From Candidatus Stahliibacteriota bacterium (GTDB lineage: Bacteria; Hydrothermota; Tepidihabitantia; SM23-42): 61,039 nucleotides of DNA. Made by a program: the position numbers and the translations under genes. The stretch spans positions 1 through 61,039 of the forward strand of contig JAUVZL010000009.1 in NCBI GenBank assembly GCA_030602565.1, written 5' to 3'. Positions 52,198 through 60,023 of this stretch are shown piece after piece (position 1 is the stretch's first letter; each line of letters starts with the position of its first letter). The notes beneath the pieces are model-generated. The model ran no database searches. It was given only the letters and a program-made list of their open reading frames with translations, and was not told the origin of the DNA.

Positions 52198-53205
52198 TCA
52201 TGGAGCCAACATTTCGCCAAAAGCAGTAATTCGTGTTTTCAATTGACTGATTTTCTGAAAGGAATAGTCAGTTCGAATCCGCAAGAGGGGTAACCTGAAT
52301 CTTTCTTCCATCTTTTTAAGTTCAAACTCATATGAGTCACAGTAGTCAAGGGTGAACCCGATTATGCCATCACATATTCGCTTTTTGATTTGTCCTGCTA
52401 CGTGATCATAGAAAACCCTATTAGGCCTTCTGTATATACATGGCGGTTGATTATAGTACGCTTCTTTTATGCCTGATAGATTCTTCTCTGAGATGGAGAT
52501 ATTTAAGAACCTTGAAAGCCCGCATACAAAGTCACCAACAATACTTAAATCGTCTTCTAATAATCGAAGAAAATCACCACTTTCATATGATACTTCGCTG
52601 CCGATAAGATAAACTCTGGGTTTGCTCGAAGGTTTTTCAGAAAAGGTTGTTGGAATATTCACTTCGCCTTTATAATAGTACTGTGCTGCCGTATGGAAGT
52701 CAGACGTTAATAGGGTGGTGGGTCTTGACATTCTCTTTGCATCGAGTTCGCGCATGATTCGGCGTACTGTTTCCCATGATTCAATTTCCCGTACAAGTCT
52801 TTCGGTTATTTTTTCTCCAGATAGATATTCAAGTTGTTTTACCAACCAGTCTATTTCGTTAGAAAAAATTTGCCGATTATCCGTTCTTGGCATATGCATC
52901 AGATATACAGGTATTCTTGTGTGTTCGCCAAGGATATCAAACATTCTTCGCGACATATCACATCCTGTGGTACCAACGAGCGCCGCGAACTTAGATTTGT
53001 TTTCTATGACATAGGCGATATTCGCCCGTACTAGCGGACACGCATCAATCCTTGCATATCGGGTACCCTGTTGCATGAGCGCGTAATCACCATGTAATAA
53101 ACAATAGGGTTTACATCCTGTGCTAGAAAGGATTTCTATTGGGATATGAGGACAGGTGTAGCCGATTAGCCTTGTATCCGGAATATCTGATGGATTTAAT
53201 TCCAT
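52198..53205 (-). CDS. 2-hydroxyacyl-CoA dehydratase-family protein, smaller subunit (HgdB-like)
   Basis: 335 residues. The family pattern is clear: GYTCPHIPIEIL, the Cys in DACPLVRAN, GTTGCDMSRRM, then RVYLIGSEV and a late Cys motif in FTLDYCDSYEFE. The three N-terminal Cys positions fit ligands of a 4Fe-4S or double-cubane cluster. The start overlaps the RACo stop by 10 nt, and the larger subunit follows 27 nt later. It probably forms a heterodimer with it. Confidence 0.83.
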   Translation of the reverse strand: MELNPSDIPDTRLIGYTCPHIPIEILSSTGCKPYCLLHGDYALMQQGTRYARIDACPLVRANIAYVIENKSKFAALVGTTGCDMSRRMFDILGEHTRIPVYLMHMPRTDNRQIFSNEIDWLVKQLEYLSGEKITERLVREIESWETVRRIMRELDAKRMSRPTTLLTSDFHTAAQYYYKGEVNIPTTFSEKPSSKPRVYLIGSEVSYESGDFLRLLEDDLSIVGDFVCGLSRFLNISISEKNLSGIKEAYYNQPPCIYRRPNRVFYDHVAGQIKKRICDGIIGFTLDYCDSYEFELKKMEERFRLPLLRIRTDYSFQKISQLKTRITAFGEMLAP

Positions 53206-54626
53206 GGTGCCAGTTTAAGTGATGCTACGAATACTTCCTGGAAATTAGGTTGAGCTGCAAGATCAATGTGTATGCTATGTTCACGTATTGTTTCAACCTG
53301 ATGGAATATATTATTGTTCTTGATCGCCATTACTGCGCCCTGGAGTGGCAAGTCCTTGTTGAACGATACCTTTTTAGTACCTTTTGGTATTAAGCCGATT
53401 TTTACCAATGCATTGACATCCAGTCTTGAACCGAACTCACCGGTAATGACCACTTCATCAATATTTTTCGGTGCAGTTTTTGCGTGATGGAGCAGTATCT
53501 TAATTCCGCTGTGTATTGCGCCAATTGCAAGTTGTAGTTTGCGTATATCATTTTGGCTTATGCATATCCGGGAGGAGATCGGCACAGCATATTTGAGCCT
53601 GCCATTGTCTTTGAGTATGCTGCGTTCAAGGAGGATGCTGAGCAGATCGATTAAACCAGAAGCGCAGAGACCAATCGGTGTCTTGTTATCGATCGTATGA
53701 AATCTGAGTGCACCTTTAGCGTATGAAACCCGGTCAATAGCACCGGGAAGAGCCAGGCTGCCACAAGTGACACCGATACCCTCAAAAGCAGGACCTGCGG
53801 CAGTTGAAGCTGCATAGATATTCTTACCGCGTATCAAAACGACTTCACCATTTGTTCCAAGGTCAATGTACAGACTATTCTTACCGCTCTTGTGCATTCG
53901 GCTTTGCAGTATTCCAGAGATTGTATCGCCACCGACAAAACCACCAATAATCGGGAAGACGTAGCGCGGAGGGTTCTTCAGGAAGATACCTTTGTTTAGA
54001 TTGCTCGTAAATGGATACTGCGCAAAGCCATTGACTGGTTCATGAAGATAAAATGAGAGCATCACCGGGTTGCCCACAATAATTGTGATTGCAGGTTTTT
54101 GTATGCCCAAGCAGTTTTTCAGTTGCTTGAGGCTCGAGTACAGCAGTTTGCTCAGGATATCATATTTGCCGTCAATCGAAGCGCCAACTCTTGTAAGGAC
54201 ATCGCCACCAATGCTGTTTTGGAGGTTATATACGCTGGATATCTTCTCGGCGCTGCCGGTTTTCAGATTTACAGCTGCTCCTTTGATCACGGTTGTACCG
54301 ATATCGAGAGCCAATCCGTAATTGGCATTTAGCCTGGTGAATTTCACTTTTTTAAGACGCGGGATATCAATCGTCATATCGTGAGTGATTTTGTGCTGAC
54401 AGGCAAGACGGTAACCTTGCTTGAGTGCGCTTTGTGGGATAAATAAGGTCTCGCGTTCAGCCGGAGGTTTTTGGGGAGTGATGATTCTTACGCGGCATGA
54501 ACCGCATCTACCTTTACCACCGCAGGTGGCAATGATCGGGATGCCATTTTTAGCAAGACAGTCAATAAGTTTGGTGGATTTTTTTACCTTGAAAGTGCCG
54601 TGTTTTTTAATTGTCAGTATATTCAT
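53196..54626 (-). CDS. RACo-type reductive activator of corrinoid proteins
   Basis: 476 residues from the MNILTIKK start, 20 nt inside the preceding gene. The N-terminal 2Fe-2S ferredoxin (CGGKGRCGSCRV, then ACQH) is followed by a long ASKHA ATPase domain: LALDIGTTVIKGAAV, LYIDLGTNGEVVL and VVITGEFGSRLD. RACo proteins use ATP to drive reduction of inactive Co(II) corrinoid to Co(I). Its presence strongly supports a corrinoid methyl-transfer role for the operon. Confidence 0.9.
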   Translation of the reverse strand: MNILTIKKHGTFKVKKSTKLIDCLAKNGIPIIATCGGKGRCGSCRVRIITPQKPPAERETLFIPQSALKQGYRLACQHKITHDMTIDIPRLKKVKFTRLNANYGLALDIGTTVIKGAAVNLKTGSAEKISSVYNLQNSIGGDVLTRVGASIDGKYDILSKLLYSSLKQLKNCLGIQKPAITIIVGNPVMLSFYLHEPVNGFAQYPFTSNLNKGIFLKNPPRYVFPIIGGFVGGDTISGILQSRMHKSGKNSLYIDLGTNGEVVLIRGKNIYAASTAAGPAFEGIGVTCGSLALPGAIDRVSYAKGALRFHTIDNKTPIGLCASGLIDLLSILLERSILKDNGRLKYAVPISSRICISQNDIRKLQLAIGAIHSGIKILLHHAKTAPKNIDEVVITGEFGSRLDVNALVKIGLIPKGTKKVSFNKDLPLQGAVMAIKNNNIFHQVETIREHSIHIDLAAQPNFQEVFVASLKLAPWN

Positions 54627-55524
54627 GTGCCCACCCAATCATTGCTTTTATATTGTCAGGATTCGTTTCAACCGGCACATCACAAGAAGTCGACAAAATA
54701 AGACGAGGTTCCTGTAACGCTCTTTCCATTTCTGTTCTTATATCAGCTGGGGAACCGCGCAATATCGTGGATGTTGATACGCCACCCATTTTCAGGGTTG
54801 TCGATTTTATGGTTATGTCTTCAATACTAAGAATATCGGTTCCAAGTGTATCAAGCATGGGGATGAGTGGTGCTGTGTCGCCGCAGATGTGTATGCCTGA
54901 CAAAGCACCTTTTTTTCTTATCATGGAAAGGAGTATTTTGAGAGGTTCATAAGCAAAATCTCTAAAGACTACAGGTGATATCACTGTTGCTGAGGCAACC
55001 GGGTCACCGATGAATATATTCGCACCCACTTCAAGTAACCGTTCAAGATACTTGGTTTGAAAATCAAGAGCTTGTTCGATGACCGCCTTTGCATGCGTTG
55101 GATCCTTAAGGAGCATCTTGAGAAAATCTTGCATCCCAGTAAGAAAAGAAGCGAGTGTGAAAGGACCCTTGATCGATACAAAAAGCGGAACTTTAATTTT
55201 CTCCATAAGAATTTGCGCCGCCTTGATGATTTCGTTAGTTCTGTCAAACCCTTGTATTGACCTGGGACCGAGTAATGTGGAGTAGGGCGTAAAGCGAACT
55301 GGACAGCCGAGAGCTTGTGCTTCGATATATGCGTCCAAGAAGAGAAGGACCATGTCATATTGATAGCAGTTATACCCATGGGTAAGGACCTGCGCGATCT
55401 TTTCACCATCAATCGCGACGTCAGAGAATTTCACGTTCGCTATATGTGCACAGTGGTCAACACAGACAATCGGGAAAATTGCAAAATGGCTGTCTTTGTT
55501 GATGACCGGGGTTATTCTATCCAA
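54607..55524 (-). CDS. UroD/MtaA-family corrinoid methyltransferase, first copy
   Basis: 305 residues with a TTG start overlapping the corrinoid gene stop by 8 nt. The MtaA-type zinc site is seen as GIHICGDTAPL and STSCDVPVET. FTLASFLTG and FIGDPVASATVISP are family blocks. Shorter than the paralogue at 49734 by some 40 residues. Likely transfers a methyl group between a substrate or thiol and the corrinoid protein encoded just upstream. Confidence 0.87.
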   Translation of the reverse strand: MDRITPVINKDSHFAIFPIVCVDHCAHIANVKFSDVAIDGEKIAQVLTHGYNCYQYDMVLLFLDAYIEAQALGCPVRFTPYSTLLGPRSIQGFDRTNEIIKAAQILMEKIKVPLFVSIKGPFTLASFLTGMQDFLKMLLKDPTHAKAVIEQALDFQTKYLERLLEVGANIFIGDPVASATVISPVVFRDFAYEPLKILLSMIRKKGALSGIHICGDTAPLIPMLDTLGTDILSIEDITIKSTTLKMGGVSTSTILRGSPADIRTEMERALQEPRLILSTSCDVPVETNPDNIKAMIGWAHEYTDN

Positions 55525-56149
55525 TGGTGATTTTTTTGATGAGTTTTACTGCTTGCATGGCGTCCTCAGCATAGCCGTCAGCTCCGATTCTGTTGGCGAA
55601 TTCCTCGTTTACTGGAGCGCCACCGACAATGACTTTTATGTTCCTACGCATCTTTTTCTTTATGAGTTCTTTAATGACTTCTTCCATATGGACGAGTGTT
55701 GTGGTCATTAGACTCGACATTGCGAGGACCGCAGGTTTTTCTATGGTCACGGCTTTGATGAAGCGTTCAGTTGATACATCTTTACCGAGGTCCATGATAT
55801 CATATCCTGAAGCCTCGATAAGTACTTTTACGATGTTCTTGCCTATATCATGGATATCGCCTTTGACAACACCGATGATCACCTTTGTTTTTTTCTCAGT
55901 CGATTGTGATTTAATCAATGGGCTTACGATATTGAATCCGGCATAGAATGCTTCTGAGGCAAGGAGTACTTCTGGCACATAGTATTCCTTTCGGGTAAAG
56001 AGTTCACCCACTTCTTTCATGCCTGGAATCAAACAGTTATTGAGGATATCCTGCGGAGCCAGTCCTTGTTTGAGTGCTGTATTTACTAGTTGAGCGGTCT
56101 TCACGTCATCCATTTCGATGACGGCTTTTCTTATCTCATCGAGTTTCAA
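55517..56149 (-). CDS. Methyltransferase cognate corrinoid protein
   Basis: 210 residues from a TTG behind GGGAG, the usual family size; longer starts are possible. The N-terminal helical cap (residues 1-85) is followed by a B12 domain with the cobalt-ligand motif GDIHDIGKNIV, then SSLMTTTLVHM and IVGGAPVNEEFANRIGADGYAEDA. Carries the methyl group on cobalt between the UroD-type methyltransferases. First gene of the overlapping seven-gene operon. Confidence 0.93.
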   Translation of the reverse strand: MKLDEIRKAVIEMDDVKTAQLVNTALKQGLAPQDILNNCLIPGMKEVGELFTRKEYYVPEVLLASEAFYAGFNIVSPLIKSQSTEKKTKVIIGVVKGDIHDIGKNIVKVLIEASGYDIMDLGKDVSTERFIKAVTIEKPAVLAMSSLMTTTLVHMEEVIKELIKKKMRRNIKVIVGGAPVNEEFANRIGADGYAEDAMQAVKLIKKITIG

Positions 56150-56198
56150 ATTTACTCCCTGCATTTGCAACAATGATAATCGAATTGCATAGTTACGT

Positions 56199-56257
56199 TA
56201 TCCTCCCTCCTTTGCTCTCTGAAATAGAAGAGAACGGCAATAGAAGGAGGGAGGATA
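56199..56257. repeat. Long-arm hairpin between corrinoid and SAM methyltransferase genes
   Basis: TATCCTCCCTCCTT pairs with AAGGAGGGAGGATA across a 31-nt loop. It may terminate or process the upstream message. Related stems occur at 9085 and 47412. Confidence 0.65.
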
Positions 56258-56267
56258 AATTGTGATT

Positions 56268-57062
56268 TTATTTCTGTACAATAAAGAATCCACGTCCGAC
56301 TTTGTGTTCGTTTGCTGCCTTACGCCAGATCGTCACAAGATTAGATGCGAAATCAAAGAGGTCCTGTCCGAAGTTCTCCATTATTGTCGGTTTTAATTTG
56401 ACGTGTACTGTATCGTAATATTCATCAAAGCACTTTGCATAAGCTTCTGTTTGGTCCTGCGCATCGAGTATTTTGAATCCATTATTCTTCAGCAATTCCT
56501 GATAACCCTGGAACGTTTCCATATATGGAAATGACATTGTGTCATAGAGGGGGCTGAGTTCTGCTTCAGTGATTTCACCCGTTATGATCCAGTCAGTGAA
56601 GCCCATTTTACCACCAGGTTTTAGCACACGGTATGCTTCTTTAATCAACTTGTCTTTGTCAGTAACATAACACCATGCTTCTTGAGCCCACACTATATCA
56701 AAGGATTCATCTTCATACGGAAGGTCCATTACATTGCCTTCATGAAATTCAATCTTATCAGCAAGCCCTGCTCTCTTAGTTCTTTCACGCGCCTTTTCTA
56801 TCATGGTTTTGGTCATATCAACGCCTTTTACTGTGACACCATATTTTTGTACTATCTGGCGGGCAGGTGCACCGAGTGCACTACAAAGGTCGAGTACAGT
56901 CATACCTTTATTCAGCCTCAGTGCTTTGGCCAATGCATCAGTGGCTTCTGCTGCTCCTGAGTGTATCTGCTCGCTCATTACTGCTTCCCAAAGTAAGCCA
57001 CCAGGACCGTCATAAACTTCCATTACCTCTTTTTCAGCATACGGTTTCTTAAATTGTCCCAT
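56268..57062 (-). CDS. SAM-dependent methyltransferase, sarcosine/dimethylglycine-type
   Basis: 264 residues, class I Rossmann methyltransferase. The SAM site reads VLDLCSALGAPARQI, GVDMTKTM and EGNVMDLPYEDESFDIV; the WAQEAWCYVTDK and GFTDWIITG blocks resemble glycine betaine-forming (sarcosine/dimethylglycine) and related N-methyltransferases. It sits between the ABC/outer-membrane genes and the corrinoid operon, with a leader copied from the outer-membrane gene. Whether it makes a methylated solute or works on the imported compound is unknown. Confidence 0.82.
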   Translation of the reverse strand: MGQFKKPYAEKEVMEVYDGPGGLLWEAVMSEQIHSGAAEATDALAKALRLNKGMTVLDLCSALGAPARQIVQKYGVTVKGVDMTKTMIEKARERTKRAGLADKIEFHEGNVMDLPYEDESFDIVWAQEAWCYVTDKDKLIKEAYRVLKPGGKMGFTDWIITGEITEAELSPLYDTMSFPYMETFQGYQELLKNNGFKILDAQDQTEAYAKCFDEYYDTVHVKLKPTIMENFGQDLFDFASNLVTIWRKAANEHKVGRGFFIVQK

Positions 57063-57180
57063 ATTTCCTCCTTTCTCTTTCTACGAAAGAGTCGATTACC
57101 CCATAAGTTTGACAACTTACGGGGCAAGCAATGATATTATTGTGATTATCCCGATTTTTCATATTAGATAATATATCGGT
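57063..57180 (-). promoter_or_regulatory. Conserved leader with hairpin before the SAM methyltransferase
   Basis: On the - strand GACTCTTTCGTAGAAAGAG folds into a 7-bp stem (57091-57075) and is followed at once by AAAGGAGG and the ATG. Upstream sequence AATAATATCA and AAAATCG matches the leader at 58205-58275. This copy has an inserted CCCCATAAGTT/AACTTACGGGG stem (57099-57124). Confidence 0.7.
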
Positions 57181-57313
57181 AAATCGAGGATCCCGCCAAG
57201 CGGGACAGAGATATTCTGTTGCTTCATTGGTTTTATGCGTAGGTTTTGTTTTCAGAATTCACCTCCTTTTTATTATTTGTCTATATATTTATAGTATTAC
57301 AGGCAAAACAGAG

Positions 57314-57345
57314 GCCATGGTGTCTGCCGAAACAGACACCATGGC
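57314..57345 (-). terminator. Terminator after the outer-membrane protein gene
   Basis: Perfect 13-bp stem GCCATGGTGTCTG with a 6-nt loop, 16 nt after the stop, followed on the - strand by CTCTGTTTT. Confidence 0.8.
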
Positions 57346-57361
57346 TGATTATACTTACCCA

Positions 57362-58204
57362 TTAGAATTTCACAACGTACCAGACATCAAAACCGATTTT
57401 CCACGGGAAATTACTGCCGCCCTGGTTCACCATTTCAAGCGGATAAGTGAATTTCGGTCTCAAACTCAGGCCCTTTGCAGGTGTTGCTACGAGACCCGGA
57501 ATGATATTCAGACGACGCTGTTGCGTATTGTCAAGTGAAGTCCCGGTCGAGTCTTTTGCCTGCATGGTTTCCATAAAGCTGAAGTTCAAGAATGCTTTGA
57601 TTTGCTTATTGAACACGTAGTCTATTTTGAAGATGGCTTCGATTTGATCGCCGACATCAATATCCGCGTCATTTTTCATATTATACCAATAACCGGCTTT
57701 CAAATGGAAGATGACAGGAACCATTTTGTACATAAATAATGCGCCAACCGCAATATCTAAGGTGCGGTCGTCAAGCGAAATATCGAGGTCTTTACTTGAT
57801 GTCGGAATACGTACTGCTGCGGTACCGGTAAAGAATGGTTGATCTTTCCCTCCGATGAACTGATAACGTGTTTTTACCCACATATCCTGTAAACCCATCG
57901 AGCTTAAAGTATCCCTACTCTTATACATGACAGGGACATGAACCATGAGTTCCCATTTGTCTATTGGTGCATAGCCAAGCATGAAATGTCCACTCATAAC
58001 ATCAGTTTGGCTTGCACTGGGAAGGTCGGTCCATTCTTCATTTGCCCAGCTCCATGATCTGGTCGTTGTGGAATAACCAAATCCACCCATGAAGATACCT
58101 GCACCAGCAGGTATTGCCTTGGCTCCACGCCATAGCAGTGGCGTAGCATTAGCTATGTTCACGATAAGTAACAATGCAAAGATCAGGCAGGTTATTTTTT
58201 TCAT
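57362..58204 (-). CDS. Outer-membrane beta-barrel protein, transporter-like
   Basis: 280 residues. A clear signal peptide (MKKITCLIFALLLIVNIANA) is followed by alternating beta strands (GAGIFMGGFGYSTTTRSW, WELMVHVPVMY, TRYQFIGG) and a terminal Phe (DVWYVVKF), typical of outer-membrane barrels. Resembles the transporter/phenol-degradation MetA-like barrels by style only. With the ABC importer genes upstream it may be the outer gate for the same solute. Shares its leader with the SAM methyltransferase gene. Confidence 0.75.
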   Translation of the reverse strand: MKKITCLIFALLLIVNIANATPLLWRGAKAIPAGAGIFMGGFGYSTTTRSWSWANEEWTDLPSASQTDVMSGHFMLGYAPIDKWELMVHVPVMYKSRDTLSSMGLQDMWVKTRYQFIGGKDQPFFTGTAAVRIPTSSKDLDISLDDRTLDIAVGALFMYKMVPVIFHLKAGYWYNMKNDADIDVGDQIEAIFKIDYVFNKQIKAFLNFSFMETMQAKDSTGTSLDNTQQRRLNIIPGLVATPAKGLSLRPKFTYPLEMVNQGGSNFPWKIGFDVWYVVKF

Positions 58205-58310
58205 TTTTTCCTCCTTACTCTTTCTTCGAAAGAGTCGATTACAGTGATATTATTATGATTACAGCGATTTTTATGTTTCCACTTTACTGTTTCTACGAAA
58301 GAGTTGATTA
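58205..58310 (-). promoter_or_regulatory. Duplicated leader hairpins before the outer-membrane gene
   Basis: ACTCTTTC-GAA-GAAAGAGT (58235-58217, - strand) lies just before AAGGAGG and the ATG. A further copy of the hairpin motif (TTTCTACGAAAGAG on the + strand) is at 58290-58303. The upstream AATAATATCA and AAAATCG parts match the 57063-57180 leader. No gene lies between here and 58412. Confidence 0.7.
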
Positions 58311-58412
58311 AAACGGTCATCTTCTGATTACATAGATATTGATTATTTTGCTCCCCTCTTGCGTGGGGCAAAGATTCATATCCTATGAAGCGGTATATTT
58401 TTGATTCTAAGT

Positions 58413-59201
58413 TTATAAAGCACCTCGTTGGTTATTCGTATTTGTGATTAGGATTTTTTCCAGAACTTCTCGTATCTTTATATGTAATTTTAAAAAACCC
58501 TGGGAGCGGCGGTCGCGCGGTCTCGCCAGGTCAACCTTGATTTCGTCATTAATACAACCAGGCCGGTCGCGCATAATAAGGATGCGACTTGCCAAGAATA
58601 TCGCTTCGTCGATATTATGTGTAACAAAAACCACGGTTTTCCTTTCTTTTTGCCACACTGCTAAAAGTTTAGCTTGCAGACGATGTCTTGTCCTTTCATC
58701 AAGTGCCCCAAAGGGTTCGTCGAGCAATAACAGTTTAGGGTTGTGTGCCAGAGCTCTTGCTATGGCTACTCTTTGTTGCATGCCTCCTGATAGCTCATAA
58801 GGGAGTGCTTTTTCAAAACCAGTAAGACCAACAAGGTTGATGAACTTCCGTGCCTCCAGATAACGTGTTTTCTTTGGGATTTTTTTCATTTCGAGACTGA
58901 AACATACATTATCAATGACATTACACCATGGAAAGAGTGAATACTGCTGGAAGACAAGCGTCGCTTCACGGTTCAGACCTTGTATGACCGTATCGGCAAG
59001 GATGATATCACCCTCACTCGGTTGTTCAAGACCAGCGATGAGTCTAAGCAGGGTTGTTTTACCACACCCGGTAGGTCCGACAATACAGAGAAATTCGCCA
59101 TCTTGACAATCAAAAGATAGGTCAGAAAGAGCGATGACTTCTTCTTTTCGTTCACCGAGAAAGGTTTTTCCGATATTATTGATTCTGAGAAATGACATCA
59201 T
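58413..59201 (-). CDS. ABC transporter ATP-binding protein (nitrate/sulfonate/taurine class)
   Basis: 262 residues from the ATG that overlaps the permease stop and follows AAAGGAG. Walker A GPTGCGKTTLLR, Q loop QQYSLFPW, signature LSGGMQQRVAIARAL and Walker B LLLLDEPFGALD are intact. Closest in style to SsuB/TauB/NrtD. Drives import of the ligand bound by the protein encoded two genes upstream. Confidence 0.9.
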   Translation of the reverse strand: MMSFLRINNIGKTFLGERKEEVIALSDLSFDCQDGEFLCIVGPTGCGKTTLLRLIAGLEQPSEGDIILADTVIQGLNREATLVFQQYSLFPWCNVIDNVCFSLEMKKIPKKTRYLEARKFINLVGLTGFEKALPYELSGGMQQRVAIARALAHNPKLLLLDEPFGALDERTRHRLQAKLLAVWQKERKTVVFVTHNIDEAIFLASRILIMRDRPGCINDEIKVDLARPRDRRSQGFLKLHIKIREVLEKILITNTNNQRGAL

Positions 59202-60016
59202 CGCTCCTTTGCCTGCCATATTGATGTTCGATCGGCAAGTACTTTCACCCCATAACTCAGGAGGGCACCGACCGCACCGATCAGAATCATACTGGCGATG
59301 AGGATATCCATCTCTGCGAGTTCATATGAGAATATGATGAGATATCCGATGCCAGCATCACTACCAGGCAGCATTTCAGCGGCAATGATTACCATCCATG
59401 AAATACCGAGGCCTACTCTCAATCCAGTGAGGATTGATGGCAACGAAGATGGGAAAATCACTTTTTTGAACAGTTTTTTCTGATCTGCTCCGAGGAGTAA
59501 TGCGGATTCAATGTAGAGATGTTTGACAGATTTGACACCGTGTACAGTATTCAGAAAAATCGGAAAGAATCCACCGTAGAAAATGACGTACAGCATACCA
59601 AGCTGGATTTGACCAAAAATACTCGTGGTATAGTGTGCACCAAACATATCCGCGATAGTATAGGTTTTGAAGATAGCCATAGCAAATGGGATCCAGGCAA
59701 TGGGGCATAAAGGTCGTAATAATTCGATAATCGGGCTGAACAGCCTATGGAAAAGGAGGTATCTACCGACCAAAAGGCCCAGCGGAATCCCAATAACTGC
59801 TGCTAAAATAAACCCGAGAACAACCCTTGAGGCGCTTACAATTATGTGGCGTACAAAGCTCCCTGTGTTGAGAAGGTCGGTAAATGGATGTACCAGACGG
59901 CTGATTACATCACCGACTCTCGGTAAAAGCGCAGGGTTATTTGCCTGTATGGCAAAGAATTCCCACACCGCGATAATAATAATTGGAATCACGAGACCGA
60001 GTAAGATAGATCTCAA
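59198..60016 (-). CDS. ABC transporter permease (nitrate/sulfonate/taurine class)
   Basis: 272 residues with a TTG start, 7 nt after the binding-protein stop. Six hydrophobic segments and the BPD-transport coupling loop ESALLLGADQKKLFKKVIFPSSLP are present, as in SsuC/TauC. Partner of the adjacent ATPase. Confidence 0.9.
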   Translation of the reverse strand: MRSILLGLVIPIIIIAVWEFFAIQANNPALLPRVGDVISRLVHPFTDLLNTGSFVRHIIVSASRVVLGFILAAVIGIPLGLLVGRYLLFHRLFSPIIELLRPLCPIAWIPFAMAIFKTYTIADMFGAHYTTSIFGQIQLGMLYVIFYGGFFPIFLNTVHGVKSVKHLYIESALLLGADQKKLFKKVIFPSSLPSILTGLRVGLGISWMVIIAAEMLPGSDAGIGYLIIFSYELAEMDILIASMILIGAVGALLSYGVKVLADRTSIWQAKER

Positions 60017-60023
60017 TATCTTG

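Noticed and set aside
49024-56149. Classical glutamate or lactate fermentation through 2-hydroxyacyl-CoA dehydration
   Set aside because: No CoA transferase, CoA ligase or acyl-CoA dehydrogenase gene is linked, whereas corrinoid methyl-transfer genes overlap the dehydratase-like genes.
57150-57262. Open frame on the - strand behind an AAAAAGGAGG sequence, downstream of the outer-membrane gene terminator
   Set aside because: It has no ATG, GTG or TTG at the right distance, crosses two hairpins and the conserved leader, and its translation has no coding character.
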